Source: Candidatus Cybelea sp.
Lineage (GTDB): Bacteria > Vulcanimicrobiota > Vulcanimicrobiia > Vulcanimicrobiales > Vulcanimicrobiaceae
Length of the DNA: 64,000 bases
Reading direction: 5' to 3'
Assembly: GCA_036489315.1 (NCBI GenBank)
Contig: DASXFZ010000040.1
Location: 34,637 to 98,636, forward strand
In this document: positions 37,157 through 46,534 of the stretch, one piece after another
Numbering within the stretch: position 1 is the stretch's first letter
How the letters are laid out: each line of letters opens with the position of its first letter
Notes under the pieces: generated by a model
Told to the model about the DNA's origin: nothing
The model's database searches: none
What the model saw: the letters and a program-made list of their open reading frames with translations, nothing else
Program-made: the position numbers and the translations under genes

Positions 37157-38017
37157 TTAGTCAGGGCCGATTGTAAACTTCGGATCCTGGGCGGAAATCT
37201 TTCCGGCGTGTAAGACGGCAAAGCGTTCGGCTAATCCGCCCGCGAGCAGCAGCACGCCCGCGATCTTCGCTGCCTTGCGATGCCGGGCGAACAGGGTGAA
37301 GACGCAGCCGAGGACATTGAGCGCGCGAGCGGCGTGAGAGAGTTCCGCGGCTTTCCTGGCTTCGTAGGCTTCGTATTGAAACGGACCCAGTTCGCGGCGG
37401 AGCCGCTCGAGTGCGACCGGCACCGCGACCGCGCTAAACAACGCCAAGCGGCGCGCCGGCTTTGCGTCGCGCGTTTCGCAAACGAGCATCGCTAAGCCGC
37501 TCGCGGTCGAGGCCGACGTTGCCGCAAAGAGCAGCGGCAACGTCTTTCGGGCACCGTGCCAGGCGGGCACAACGGTGTCGCCGATCAGCACGGAGGTATA
37601 GACGGACATCAACGGTCCGGTGAGTCCGGCGATGCCTTCGCCAAGTCGCCCAACGCCGCGGGCGATGCCGGTGAGCTCACTGGCAGCCGCGGTCATCGCC
37701 GCGCCCGAGAAAGCGGCAAACAGGTAGACGCCCACGCTCATCGGCGACGTCGGTTTAAAAACACGAAGCATGTTCAAGAAGCGCTGCGGCTTCTTGAGAT
37801 CGGCGATGAGGCAGAACGCGCTCAGGAGGCTTCCCACAGCGGCGCTCAGGGTCGTCACACGAGCGAGGCGTTCGTTTTTCGATAATCGCGCGACAAGCCC
37901 GAGGGCCGCCGACGCGCCGGACCACCCGCCGGACCAAAAGTAGGTTGGAATTAGCCCCGACCACTCCGGCGGCTTGATGATGGGCCGGCCGTAGTAGGCG
38001 CGCTTCGCGTTCTTCAC
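37157..38017 (-). CDS. NrfD/PsrC-type membrane subunit of formate dehydrogenase
   Basis: 286 residues with eight to nine predicted membrane helices. The start VKNAKRAYYGRPIIKPPEWS and the motif LIPTYFWSGGWSGASA are typical of NrfD family anchors, which take electrons from a ferredoxin-like subunit to quinone. GTG start overlaps the stop of the iron-sulfur subunit (GTGA). The E. coli FdnI-type cytochrome b is replaced here by this heme-free quinone subunit. Third gene of the operon. Confidence 0.88.
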   Translation of the reverse strand: MKNAKRAYYGRPIIKPPEWSGLIPTYFWSGGWSGASAALGLVARLSKNERLARVTTLSAAVGSLLSAFCLIADLKKPQRFLNMLRVFKPTSPMSVGVYLFAAFSGAAMTAAASELTGIARGVGRLGEGIAGLTGPLMSVYTSVLIGDTVVPAWHGARKTLPLLFAATSASTASGLAMLVCETRDAKPARRLALFSAVAVPVALERLRRELGPFQYEAYEARKAAELSHAARALNVLGCVFTLFARHRKAAKIAGVLLLAGGLAERFAVLHAGKISAQDPKFTIGPD

Positions 38018-38793
38018 GGCAGGGCCGCAATAGCGATGGCGCCGAGCAGCATTGCGGCAGCGAGCCCCGCGGCGCGCCACATTTCGGGAAGATGTTTGGT
38101 CGGGACGACCGGATTGGGAGGCAACCCATAGACCTCCGGCCGGTCGAGCAGCAAGAAGATCGAACCGCCGCCGCCGATGCCATCGTTTTTGTCCTCGAGG
38201 TACAGCTGCGCGCCGGCGAACGAACCGCCGATCTCTTCGAGGCGCGCGGTGGCGCGCTCGCGCAACTCGTCGACGCGTCCGTACTGGATCGATTCGGTCG
38301 GGCAGGCTTTCGCGCAGGCCGGCTCCTCGCCACCCTTCAAGCGATCGTAGCAGAGCGTACACTTGCCCATCGTGCCGCTTCCGCGAGGGTGACGTTCTTC
38401 GGGCCGTGCCTCGACGCGCTCGCTGATCACTCCGAACGGACAGGCGACGACGCAGTAGCCGCAGCCATTGCAGATGTCGTCCTGAATGACGACCGTGCCG
38501 AACTCGGTACGGACGATGGCACCGGTGGGGCAGACGTCGAGACAGCCGGCGTGCGTGCAGTGTTTGCAGACGTCCGACTCCATGAGCCAGCGGCTGCGAT
38601 CTTCATCAAATTGCTCGATGAAGGCGACGTGGCGCCACGTGCCGCCGCCCAGTGCGCCCGTGTTGTCGTACGACATCCCGGTATAGGCATAGCCGTCCTG
38701 GGGAAGCTCGTTCCACTCTTTGCAGGCGACTTCGCACGCCTTGCAGCCGATGCAGAACGTCGTGTCGGTGAAGAAGCCGCGACGGTCGTTCAT
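38014..38793 (-). CDS. fdhB: formate dehydrogenase iron-sulfur subunit
   Basis: 259 residues. Four 4Fe-4S clusters are expected: CIGCKACEVACKEW, CKHCTHAGCLDVCP, CNGCGYCVVACPFG and CTLCYDRLKGGEEPACAKAC. The C-terminal ~25 residues (MWRAAGLAAAMLLGAIAIAA) form a membrane helix, as in FdnH/FdoH. It passes electrons from the molybdopterin subunit to the NrfD-type partner. ATG overlaps the catalytic-subunit stop (ATGA). Confidence 0.95.
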   Translation of the reverse strand: MNDRRGFFTDTTFCIGCKACEVACKEWNELPQDGYAYTGMSYDNTGALGGGTWRHVAFIEQFDEDRSRWLMESDVCKHCTHAGCLDVCPTGAIVRTEFGTVVIQDDICNGCGYCVVACPFGVISERVEARPEERHPRGSGTMGKCTLCYDRLKGGEEPACAKACPTESIQYGRVDELRERATARLEEIGGSFAGAQLYLEDKNDGIGGGGSIFLLLDRPEVYGLPPNPVVPTKHLPEMWRAAGLAAAMLLGAIAIAALP

Positions 38794-41700
38794 TTGCCGG
38801 TCCTCGCTTGCAGATCGTCCATGTAGCGGCGGCGGGCCGCACCGCGCGGCCGCCTTCCGGGGCGGATATCGCAGGTGAGGCCTTTTGTCTCTTGGATGTG
38901 GACGTTGGGATCGAGCGCGATGTGAAGCAGGTCGTTGGCGCTATCGCCCGTGACGATGCCCTTGCTGCCCCAATGGTAGGGAAGGCCGACCGAATGAATT
39001 ACGCGACCGTCGACGCGCAAGACCGGCGCACGGCGGGTGGTCATGACGCGCGCCTCGACCACGGCGCGCAGCGTCGAGATCGTGGCCCATTCGCCGTGGC
39101 GCAAGCCGCGCAGCTCCGCCAGCTCCGGCGTAACTTCGCAGAAAAACTCGGGCTGAAGCTCGGAGAGCCGCGCGATCGTGCGCGACATGCCGCCGGCTGT
39201 GTGGTGTTCGGTAAGGCGGTAGGTGTAGAGGACGAACGGAAAGTGATTGCCGTGTTCGTCGCTCGGCGAGGGATTGTACTCGTTGAAGCGGCGCGGAAAC
39301 TCTTGGCGGCACGGATTGGATTGCTGTCCGTAGAGGGGATTGCGCACGGGTGACTCCTGCGGCTCGTAGTACGTCGGGAGCGGCCCATCGACGATGCCGT
39401 TGGGCGTAAAGAGCCAGCCGAGTCCGTCGTCCTGCATGATGAAGGGATGCCGGCCGGTGAGCGCCGCTTCACGCAGTGCGCCGTCGGGCGGCGTATAATC
39501 GGGACGCTTGGTCTTCTCGAAATCGGGAACGTCGTGCCCGGTCCACTGCGCCTTTTCGTCGTCCCACCAAACGTACTGCTTGCGCTCGCTCCAAGGTTTG
39601 CCGTCGGGGTCCGCCGAGGCGCGATTGTAGAGCAGACGCCGATTCGCGGGCCACGCCCAGCCCCACTCCGGCGCAACCCAGGTTTGCTCGCTGCCGGGTT
39701 TGCGCCGCGCGGTTTGATTCTCTTCATCTTTGAAGCAGCCGCAGTAGATCCAGCACCCGCAGGCGGTCGAACCGTCGGCCTTCAGCTCGGTATAGGCCGG
39801 CAGCGCCTTGCCTTGCGCATCCCAGCCGTTGATTTCGCGTAACACGGCGTGGGCGTCGGGCTCGCCGAGGGCGCCCTTTTCCGGATACTGCCACGTGAGC
39901 GCGCGAAGCAGTGCAGCATTGGGCTCTTCACGATCGGCGAGTTTTTCGATGATGCGCTTTCCGAGGTGGTAATAGAACCAGAGGTCCGAGCGAGCGTCGC
40001 CCCGCGGCTCGACCGCTTGATGGTGCCACTGCAGCAGGCGCTGCGTGTTGGTAAACGACCCATCTTTTTCGGTGTGCGCGGCGGCCGGCAGCCAAAAGAC
40101 CTCGGTGCCGATCGTTTCGGGAGAGAGCTCGCCGCTTTCGACCTCCGGGGAATCGTACCAGAACGAGGCACTCTCGTTTTCGGTAAAGTCGCGGACGACG
40201 AGCCACTCGAGCTTCGCCAGAGCGCGCCGGTGCAGGCCGCCGTTCGCCGATCCGACCGCCGGGTTTTCGCCGCAGATGAAGAAGCCTTTAACTTTCCCGT
40301 CGAGCATCGCCATGATGCTGCGATAGGTCGAATGGTCGCCGCTGATGCGCGGGAGCAGATCGAAGAGATAGTCATTTTCCGCGGTCGCGCTGGGGCCGAA
40401 CCACGCTTTGAGCAGGCTGATCGTATACTTATCGAGGTTGCCCCAGAAACCGGTCTTTGCCGCCTCGGATTCGATGAAGTGGCTCAGCCCGCCGTGCGCT
40501 TTGGCGTGCGGCATCGGTATGTAGCCCGGGAGCAGATCGAAGAGGGTCGGGATATCGGTCGAGCCTTGGATCGATGCGTGGCCTCGCAGCGCCATGATTC
40601 CGCCGCCGGGGCGCCCGATATTTCCCAAGAGCAGCTGAACGATCGCGGCTGTGCGAATCATCTGCACGCCGAACGTGTGCTGCGTCCAGGCGACCGAGTA
40701 GGCCATAGCGGAGGTTCGCTCGCGCCCGCTGTTGGCGCAAAGCGCCTCCGCGACGTCGATTATCTGCTGCGGACTGATGCCACAGATCGACGCCACCGTT
40801 TCGGGCGTGTAGCGCTGATAGTGGCGCTTGAGCACCTGGTAGACGCAGCGCGGGTGCTGCAGCGTTTTATCCATGTACGGCGGCTCGCCGGCGCGAAGCT
40901 TGTCGAGCACGTCGGAATTCTTGCTCGGCTCTTTTTCTAAGCCTTCCTCGCTTTGACGCTGGCCGGAGGCGCCGTGTAAGTCCATCCCTTCGTACATCCA
41001 GCTGTGAAAAAGGTAGCCGTGCTTGTCGGCTTCCCACCCCGAGAAGAAACCGTCACCGTCCTCGGTATCGCGGAAGTCGGAGCGCAGGATAACGGGCGCA
41101 TTCGTGTAGTTGACGACGTATTCGGTGAAGGCCCGGTCGTTTTCGAGGATGTAGCGGATGATGCCGCCGAGAAACGCGATGTCGGTGCCCGGCCGTATCG
41201 GGACGTGCATCGTGGCGACGGCGCTGGTTCGGGTGAAGCGCGGGTCGACGTGAACGATCGCGGCGCCGCGTTCGCGCGCCTCCATCACCCATTGAAAGCC
41301 GACCGGATGGTTCTCCGCCATATTCGAGCCCATGATCAAAATGCAATCCGAGTTTTGCAGATCTTGCTGGAACGTCGTCGCGCCGCCGCGGCCGAACGAG
41401 GTCCCCAAACTGGGGACCGTGGAGCTATGTCATATGCGCGCCTGATTTTCTACCTGCACGACGCCGAGCGCCGTATAGAGTTTTTTCATCAGGTAGTTCT
41501 CTTCGTTGTCGAGCGTCGCGCCGCCGAGGCTGGCGATGCCGTAACAGCGATTGAGCGTCAAACCCTCGTCGTCTTTTTCTTCCCACGTCTCGCGGCGGGT
41601 CGCCAGGACGCGATCGGCGATCATCTCCATCGCCCGGTCGAGCGGGAGCGTTTCCCATTCGGTGGCAAAAGGACGGCGATACTTCGCCGCGTACTCGCGC

Positions 41701-41990
41701 AGCGGGCTCTGCACCAGCGACCGCGTCGCCGAACCCTTCGGACAGAGCCGGCCGCGCGAGATGGGGCTGTCGGGATCGCCCTCGATCTGGACGATCTCGC
41801 CGGCTTTGACGAACACGTTCTGTCCGCAGCCGACCGCGCAGTAGGGGCAGATGCTCTTGACGACCTTCGCGCTTTGCGTCCGAGCGGTCCACTGCTGCGT
41901 CTGCTCCGAAATTGCTGCCGCCCCGCGCCCCGACTTGTCGGTTCCGGCGATTTGGCGTAGCAGCGGCCAAATTGAAGAATTGTCGCGCAT
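38790..41990 (-). CDS. fdhA: selenocysteine-containing formate dehydrogenase, catalytic subunit
   Basis: 1066 residues if the in-frame UGA at residue 187 is read as selenocysteine. The N-terminal 4Fe-4S motif is CPYCAVGCGQNVFV with C83 in GRLCPKG. Around the UGA the sequence is VQVENQARI-U-HSSTVPSLGTSFGRGG, matching the Sec/Mo-bis-MGD site of FdnG/FdhF; the C-terminal molybdopterin-dinucleotide domain (FPFVLYTYRLTEHHTAGGMS) is intact. The ATG at 41990 has GGAAAG at normal spacing; a TTG six codons upstream is an alternative. No twin-arginine signal is present, unlike FdnG, which suggests the active site faces the cytoplasm. First gene of a tightly coupled operon. Confidence 0.93.
41400..41418 (-). 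promoter_or_regulatory. SECIS-like hairpin after the UGA codon
   Basis: GGTCCCC-AGTTT-GGGGACC is a perfect seven-pair stem with a five-base loop containing G and U. It begins exactly 11 nt after the UGA; in E. coli fdhF the upper SECIS stem also begins 11 nt after UGA. It should bind SelB to recode UGA. The SelB-binding details of the loop are inferred by analogy. Confidence 0.85.
41430..41432 (-). other. in-frame UGA read as selenocysteine
   Basis: The codon stands where E. coli FdnG has its Sec; both flanks are conserved and the frame continues for 879 further codons. Treating it as a stop would split the gene into two meaningless halves. Confidence 0.93.
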
Positions 41991-42082
41991 AGGGCTATCT
42001 TTCCGCAAGCCGGGAGCGCCTTAACGGCGCCGCACGAAAAAAACGTGATACGACGCTTGGCGCTACGTGTAGGAGCGGAGCG

Positions 42083-42937
42083 TCAGCCGTTTACCACCGT
42101 GCCGCCGTTGACGTGGATCGTTTGGCCGGAAATATACGAAGCGTCGTCCGACGCCAAGAAAATCACGGCGGCGGCGACTTCGTATGGCTGCCCGGGGCGC
42201 TTCATCGGCGTGTCGGCGCCGAAGCTTTCGACGTCTTCGGGCCGGAACGTCGCCGCGATCAGCGGAGTCCAGATGGGTCCCGGCGCCACCGCGTTGACTC
42301 GGATTCCACGTTCGACGATGGCGTTGGACAACGCTCGGGTGAATGAAACTAAGGCGCCCTTGGTCGCAGAATAATCTACGAGCTTCGGGCTTCCCTCGTA
42401 AGCGGTAATCGAGGCGATGATGATGATGGAGGAGCCCTTTTGCAGGTGTTTCAAGGCTTCTTCCACGGTGAAGAATTGCGCGAAGACGTTCGTGCGGAAC
42501 GTTCGCTCGAGTTGTTTTGCGGAAATATCCTCGGGACGTTCCTGCGGATGCTGCTCTCCGGCGGCATTCACCAGAACATCGAGTTTGCCGAAGCGCTCCA
42601 CGGTCTTTGTAACGAAACCTCGCGCAACCGTTTCCTGGCCGATATCGCCGGTTAGGAGCTCACACTTCCGGCCCTTTTGCTCGACGAGACGCCGGGTCTC
42701 CGCGGCGTCGTCGTCCTCCTCGAGGTAGGCAATGGCAACATCGGCCCCTTCCTTGGCGGCGAGCACCGCCACCGCGCGGCCGATGCCGCTGTCGCCGCCC
42801 GTAACCAAAACGACGCGATCCTTTAAGCGATTGGCGCCGGGCGTTTTCGAGTCGGTCTGCGGCTGCGGCCGCAACTCGTCCTGACGCCCTGGCTGACGAT
42901 CCTGATGCTGGGGTGGTAACGTCTTCGTCTCGCTCAT
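42083..42937 (-). CDS. SDR oxidoreductase, YghA/GSP39-like
   Basis: 284 residues. A charged N-terminal tail ([20 protein letters not shown]) precedes the Rossmann motif [21 protein letters not shown], the catalytic Ser in IASITAYEG and YSATKGA complete the SDR active site, and the C-terminus is the family's [20 protein letters not shown]. Relatives are stress-associated alcohol/aldehyde dehydrogenases. Substrate unknown. It lies upstream of the formate dehydrogenase genes but is separated from them by about 90 nt. Confidence 0.92.
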   Translation of the reverse strand: MSETKTLPPQHQDRQPGRQDELRPQPQTDSKTPGANRLKDRVVLVTGGDSGIGRAVAVLAAKEGADVAIAYLEEDDDAAETRRLVEQKGRKCELLTGDIGQETVARGFVTKTVERFGKLDVLVNAAGEQHPQERPEDISAKQLERTFRTNVFAQFFTVEEALKHLQKGSSIIIIASITAYEGSPKLVDYSATKGALVSFTRALSNAIVERGIRVNAVAPGPIWTPLIAATFRPEDVESFGADTPMKRPGQPYEVAAAVIFLASDDASYISGQTIHVNGGTVVNG

Positions 42938-43034
42938 GGCTGAAGGTGTACCCGCCGGCGCGCCAAGCTCAACCGCGCGCCGACATCGCGCCTAGCCCAT
43001 CGTAGAAAAGCGTCAAAATTGCGCCGTCATAGGA

Positions 43035-43220
43035 ATGAATCATGAGCTCGCGTTCGGCAAGGCGGCGGACATAAGCGAAGCGGTCGCACCCTGGCATCGG
43101 TACGTACGTACCCCGCTCGGGAAGCGCCGACCCTCCGTCGTTTTCGAGGCGGTCGCCGATCTAGACGTGGCGACGCTGCCGCCGCGCATTAGCCGCGAGC
43201 AGGCGATCCACTTCCTGTAA
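43035..43220 (+). CDS. doubtful small protein (61 aa)
   Basis: The open frame has the high third-position GC of real genes here and ends 36 nt before the pyrophosphatase start, but AGGA is too close to the ATG to be a good ribosome site. The product (AVAPWHRYVRTPLGKRRPSV, LPPRISREQAIHFL) matches no family I know. Listed as possible only. Confidence 0.35.
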   Translation: MNHELAFGKAADISEAVAPWHRYVRTPLGKRRPSVVFEAVADLDVATLPPRISREQAIHFL

Positions 43221-43256
43221 GCAGGTCCTTGCCGGCGCGTTGGGTAGATTGCGGGT

Positions 43257-43817
43257 ATGAGCAAGAGCGTCAATGCGACGAACTACGATATGATTCCGAC
43301 CCTGGTTCCCAAGGAAAAGGACCTGGTGTTTGCGGTGATCGAGACGCCCGCGGGCATCCGTCACAAGTTCGCGTTCGAGCCCAAGTACGGAATCATGCGG
43401 CTGAAGATGACGCTGGCCGAAGGCCTGATGTGGCCGTACGATTACGGCTTCATTCCGCAGACGCTCGGCGATGACGGGGATGCGCTCGACGTGCTCGTGC
43501 TCAACGATGCGCCGACCTTTTCCGGGTGCCTGCTCGACGTGCGCGTGATCGGCGGGGTTCTGCTCGAGAAAAACGGCGTGAAGAACAACCGGCTCGTCGC
43601 CTGTCCGCGACGCCAGAAAGGCGTTGCGCTCAAGACCGATGGCTTCGACGAAATCAAAGACGTGCCGAAGGAGACGCTCGAGGGCATCGAGCGCTTTTTA
43701 GTTGAGTACTCTGAAGAAGAGGGAAACAAGATAACGTTCGAGGGCCAGTGCACGCGCAAGGACGCATATAAATTGATCGAGCAGGGGCACAAGAAGTTTG
43801 AAAAAGCCCAGAAATAG
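43257..43817 (+). CDS. ppa: inorganic pyrophosphatase (family I)
   Basis: 186 residues. Conserved elements: FVIE-like FAVIETPAGIRHKF, the Mg2+ site DDGDALDVLVLND (the family D-x-D-P-L-D with Ala for Pro), and KTDGFDEIKDVP. It hydrolyses pyrophosphate to phosphate in the cytoplasm and drives biosynthesis forward. Start at the ATG at 43257. The endonuclease-like gene follows by 6 nt, so they are likely cotranscribed. Confidence 0.95.
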   Translation: MSKSVNATNYDMIPTLVPKEKDLVFAVIETPAGIRHKFAFEPKYGIMRLKMTLAEGLMWPYDYGFIPQTLGDDGDALDVLVLNDAPTFSGCLLDVRVIGGVLLEKNGVKNNRLVACPRRQKGVALKTDGFDEIKDVPKETLEGIERFLVEYSEEEGNKITFEGQCTRKDAYKLIEQGHKKFEKAQK

Positions 43818-43823
43818 CCGTAC

Positions 43824-44632
43824 GTGCGGATTCTGGCCCTCAACCTGCGGGCGGGCGGCCACGCCGTCAGCATTCCGCAGGTCGCTCGCCGGGCAGCCTA
43901 TCTAGATATCGAGACGGCGGTCTTTTCCGAATACCGCGATAATGCTGCGGGCGCTTTATTACGCGCCGAGCTGGAGAAGATTGGCCTTACGAATCAGGCG
44001 TATACCGCCAGCCGCGGAAACGGCGTGCTGATTGCTTCCGCCGAACCCTTTGAGCCGTTGGCCAATCCCTTCGGTTTGTCGGACGAGGAGTATCCGTACG
44101 CGGTGCTTTTCGCGCGCTTCGAGCATCTGCAGGTGTACGGCGCGTATCTCCCAGGGCAGGACCGTAAGCGAGTCCATCTACGATGTCTCATCGCCGCGGC
44201 CGGGCGTCACAAGGAAGCCGGCGATAAGGCGATGTGCATCGGGGATCTCAACTCGGGCCGGAACGAAACGGACATCGAGATCAACCTGCGATCGGGAAGG
44301 TTGCTCGACTGGTTCAGCACGGCGGACTTGTATGCCGAACTCGAGCGGGAATGGATCGAAGCCTGGGCCTTTCTGCATCCGGACGAGCACGATTTCAGCT
44401 GGTATCCGTACCGGCGCGAACGCGGGCCGGCGGCGGCTGGCGCATCGACAAGGCGTTCTTGTCGCCGGCACTTTTACCGACCCTGACCTCGGCCGAGTAC
44501 GATCACGTCTTTCGTCTCGACGGGCTCTCCGACCATTCCGGGTTGATCGTAGAGCTTGCCGGCGGGGATCGACAGCAAAATTCGCGCTTTCCCGCGATGG
44601 TTTCGCTGCAGCGTGGGTACATTGCCGTCTAA
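43824..44632 (+). pseudogene. endonuclease/exonuclease/phosphatase protein with a frameshift
   Basis: GTG start 6 nt after ppa. The first frame has MRILALNLRAGG, TAVFSEYRDN, the catalytic CIGDLNSGRNETD and DFSWYPYRRE, then runs into a stop at 44484. The second frame resumes with WRIDKAFLSPALLPTLTSAE and RLDGLSDHSGLIVEL (the His catalytic end) up to 44632. Adding one base in the G/C-run between 44420 and 44438 restores one protein of about 270 residues. It may be a decayed gene or a sequencing error in this GC-rich tract. Confidence 0.8.
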
Positions 44633-44664
44633 CAAAGTATGAGCAACGGGAGAGCGTCACGACC

Positions 44665-44818
44665 ATGCGCGCAGTAGTCTGGAAGGAAAGGCCGCTTTAC
44701 GCTTCTTCGTCAGCCACCGTTTGCCGCTCGACGCCGCCCCGGATGCTACGAGGAGTTCGACAAACGAATAGATGGCTACCGCAAGGTTCTGCTCAAGCCG
44801 AACGGTCTAGCAGCATAG
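44665..44818 (+). pseudogene. remnant of a zinc-dependent alcohol dehydrogenase
   Basis: Three fragments in three frames match one family. The first nine codons (MRAVVWKE) are the typical start of zinc-type alcohol/glutathione-independent formaldehyde dehydrogenases. From 44691 another frame reads FFVSHRLPLDAAPDA, and from 44747 a third reads YEEFDKRIDGYRKVLLKPNG, the family's C-terminal end (SHRLPL...APDAY..FDKR.DGY.KVLLKP). The ~300-residue middle is deleted, and one base is missing after GATGC. It lies between the frameshifted nuclease and hemerythrin. Confidence 0.8.
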
Positions 44819-44852
44819 ATTTTCAAGCTTCATTACGATAAGGGGTTCAGCG

Positions 44853-45341
44853 ATGCAAATAGATACGACCATGCTTCCCGTGAAAGGAAACGACGCGGTC
44901 GAAATCCTTACTAACGATCATCAAGTCATCAAGACGCTGCTCGGCGAATTGGTCAGCGCTGCGAGCACGCAACGCAAGTCGCTGCTCGAGCAGTTGGCGG
45001 GCGTGCTGACGATCCACAATGCGACCGAAGAAAACCTCGTCTATCCGGCGATCAACAAGTTGGCCGGCAGCAAGCTGGAGGCACAGCATCTCTACCACGA
45101 GACCTCGGAGGCAGACATGCTGTTCTTTGAACTCGACCTGATGCTAAAGGAGAAAGACGAAACGAATTTCGCCAAAAAGGCGGAGAAGTTCGCGGATGCC
45201 GTTCGACATCATATCGACGAAGAGGAGAATAAGGCGTTCCCCCGGCTCCAAGAAAACACCGAGGTTCCGCAGCGAGAGATACTTGCAGAATCGGTCAAAC
45301 AGTTTCGCAAGTCGCTGCACTTTGAGACCGCGTCAGCGTAG
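44853..45341 (+). CDS. hemerythrin HHE-domain protein
   Basis: 162 residues. The helical bundle has iron ligands in EILTNDHQVIKTLL, the HNATEENLVYPAI helix, LYHETSEADMLFFELD and VRHHIDEEENKAFPRL. Such proteins bind O2 or NO, or buffer iron. ATG at 44853 after GGGGTTC. It stands after decayed genes and before a secreted protein; there is no clear operon. Confidence 0.93.
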   Translation: MQIDTTMLPVKGNDAVEILTNDHQVIKTLLGELVSAASTQRKSLLEQLAGVLTIHNATEENLVYPAINKLAGSKLEAQHLYHETSEADMLFFELDLMLKEKDETNFAKKAEKFADAVRHHIDEEENKAFPRLQENTEVPQREILAESVKQFRKSLHFETASA

Positions 45342-45545
45342 AACGCTGCTGCGAGCTGGGCAAAACGGCGCTTTGGCGCGTTATTTGTCCGGCTCTGCAT
45401 AGGACGAACCGCCGCCGCCGCCGAGGGTACCGGGGCCGCCGGCACCCCGGAGCAGTGGCGGCCCGTCGGGCTCTTTGCGGGGGCGGCGTCGTCATCAGAC
45501 GGCAGTCTCAGAAAGATTTACAGATTCAAGGTCAATACTGGCTGC
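45342..45545. other. intergenic region with a Gly-rich reverse-strand remnant
   Basis: About 200 bases. On the minus strand an open stretch ends in GAGGPGTLGGGGGSSYAEPD and a stop, but it is preceded directly by TGA with no start. It may be the tail of a lost gene. No RNA gene was seen. Confidence 0.3.
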
Positions 45546-46076
45546 ATGAACAAGCATTTTTTCGCGCTGGCGCTCGCCCTCAGCGTGCTTCCCATCTCCG
45601 CGGTCGCGCAGACCGCCAACAACGCCCCGGCGCCCCCCTCCCAAGAGCAGCGCCAACAGATGAAGCAGTTCTTCGGTCAGTTCAAACAGCAGGAAGAGCA
45701 GCTTCACCAGCAGCTGCGCTCGCAGATTCTTTCAGACATGACGCCGGTGCACCGCCGCGCGATCGCCGCCGAGATCGGCGAGCTCGCCGTTTCCGCCAAC
45801 CCCGATGCTCAGGCTACCGCCAAGCGGATCGATTCGATCCTCTCGCCCGGCGAACGCTCGCGCATCATCAGCGCTCACGAACAATATCGCAATCAGGCCG
45901 AACAGATGCACCAGCAGATCATGAGCCAGTTAAAGACCCAATTCCCCAACATGCCCGAACGTCATCATAACGACCAAGACCACAAGATGCCGAATCAGAT
46001 GATGATGCGGGATGCCGGCTGGATCGTGCTCCACAGCCTGCCGCCGCATCACGAGATGGGGATGCCGGGCCGCTAG
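45546..46076 (+). CDS. secreted Gln/His-rich protein, Spy/CpxP-like
   Basis: 176 residues. Signal peptide (1-21, ending VAQ-TA). The mature part is helical and Gln/Met-rich: EQRQQMKQFFGQFKQQEEQL, LRSQILSDMTPVHRRAIAAE, ILSPGERSRIISAHEQYRNQ, with a His/Met-rich tail (MPERHHNDQDHKMPNQMMMR) that could bind metal. The spacing of LxxxQ-like motifs is reminiscent of periplasmic Spy/CpxP chaperones; this is a resemblance, not a proven match. Its stop interlocks with that of the following reverse gene (CTAG). Confidence 0.65.
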   Translation: MNKHFFALALALSVLPISAVAQTANNAPAPPSQEQRQQMKQFFGQFKQQEEQLHQQLRSQILSDMTPVHRRAIAAEIGELAVSANPDAQATAKRIDSILSPGERSRIISAHEQYRNQAEQMHQQIMSQLKTQFPNMPERHHNDQDHKMPNQMMMRDAGWIVLHSLPPHHEMGMPGR

Positions 46077-46534
46077 TCCAGCAATTCGCTAAAGACTCCG
46101 ACAAGACGTTCGAGGCCGGCGCGGTCGGCCTCACTGAATCGAGCCGTCACCGGGCTGTCGACGTCGAAGACTCCGAACAGCCCGTCGCCGCGTACGATCG
46201 GGACGACGATCTCCGAGCGCGACGCGGCGTCGCAGGCGATGTGATCGGAGAACGCGTCGACGTCGTCGACGACCAGCGTCGCGCGGTGTTTTGCGGCGGC
46301 GCCGCAGACGCCGCGCCCCGGAGCAATGCGCGTGCACGCGGGTCGCCCGCAGAATGGACCGAGCACCAGCTCCTCGGCGGGATTGGCGATATAGAAGCCG
46401 GCCCAGTTGACGTCCGGCAACTCGTGGCGGATCAGCGCGGCGAAGTTGCCGGCGTTGGCGACGAAGTCGCGCTCTTCTTCGAGCAGCGCGCGGAGCTGGC
46501 GTTCGAGCCGGTCGTAGAAGGCTTCGTCGCTCAC
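46073..46534 (-). CDS. msrC: free methionine-R-sulfoxide reductase (GAF fold)
   Basis: 153 residues. The fRMsr signature is NWAGFYIANPAEELVLGPFC, then RIAPGRGVCGAAA and DHIACDAASRSEIVVPI, with the three catalytic Cys (about 82, 92 and 116). It reduces free methionine-R-sulfoxide using thioredoxin. The GTG start overlaps the stop of the S51 peptidase (GTGA), so it is coupled to it. It converges on the Spy-like gene. Confidence 0.95.
   Translation of the reverse strand: MSDEAFYDRLERQLRALLEEERDFVANAGNFAALIRHELPDVNWAGFYIANPAEELVLGPFCGRPACTRIAPGRGVCGAAAKHRATLVVDDVDAFSDHIACDAASRSEIVVPIVRGDGLFGVFDVDSPVTARFSEADRAGLERLVGVFSELLD

Noticed and set aside
41430..41432. Stop codon that would split the formate dehydrogenase gene into two genes
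   Set aside because: It lies at the conserved Sec position, both flanks continue the family, and a SECIS-like hairpin follows.
45380..45495. Gly-rich reverse-strand frame ending SSYAEPDK
   Set aside because: A TGA directly precedes it and it has no start; too short to call.
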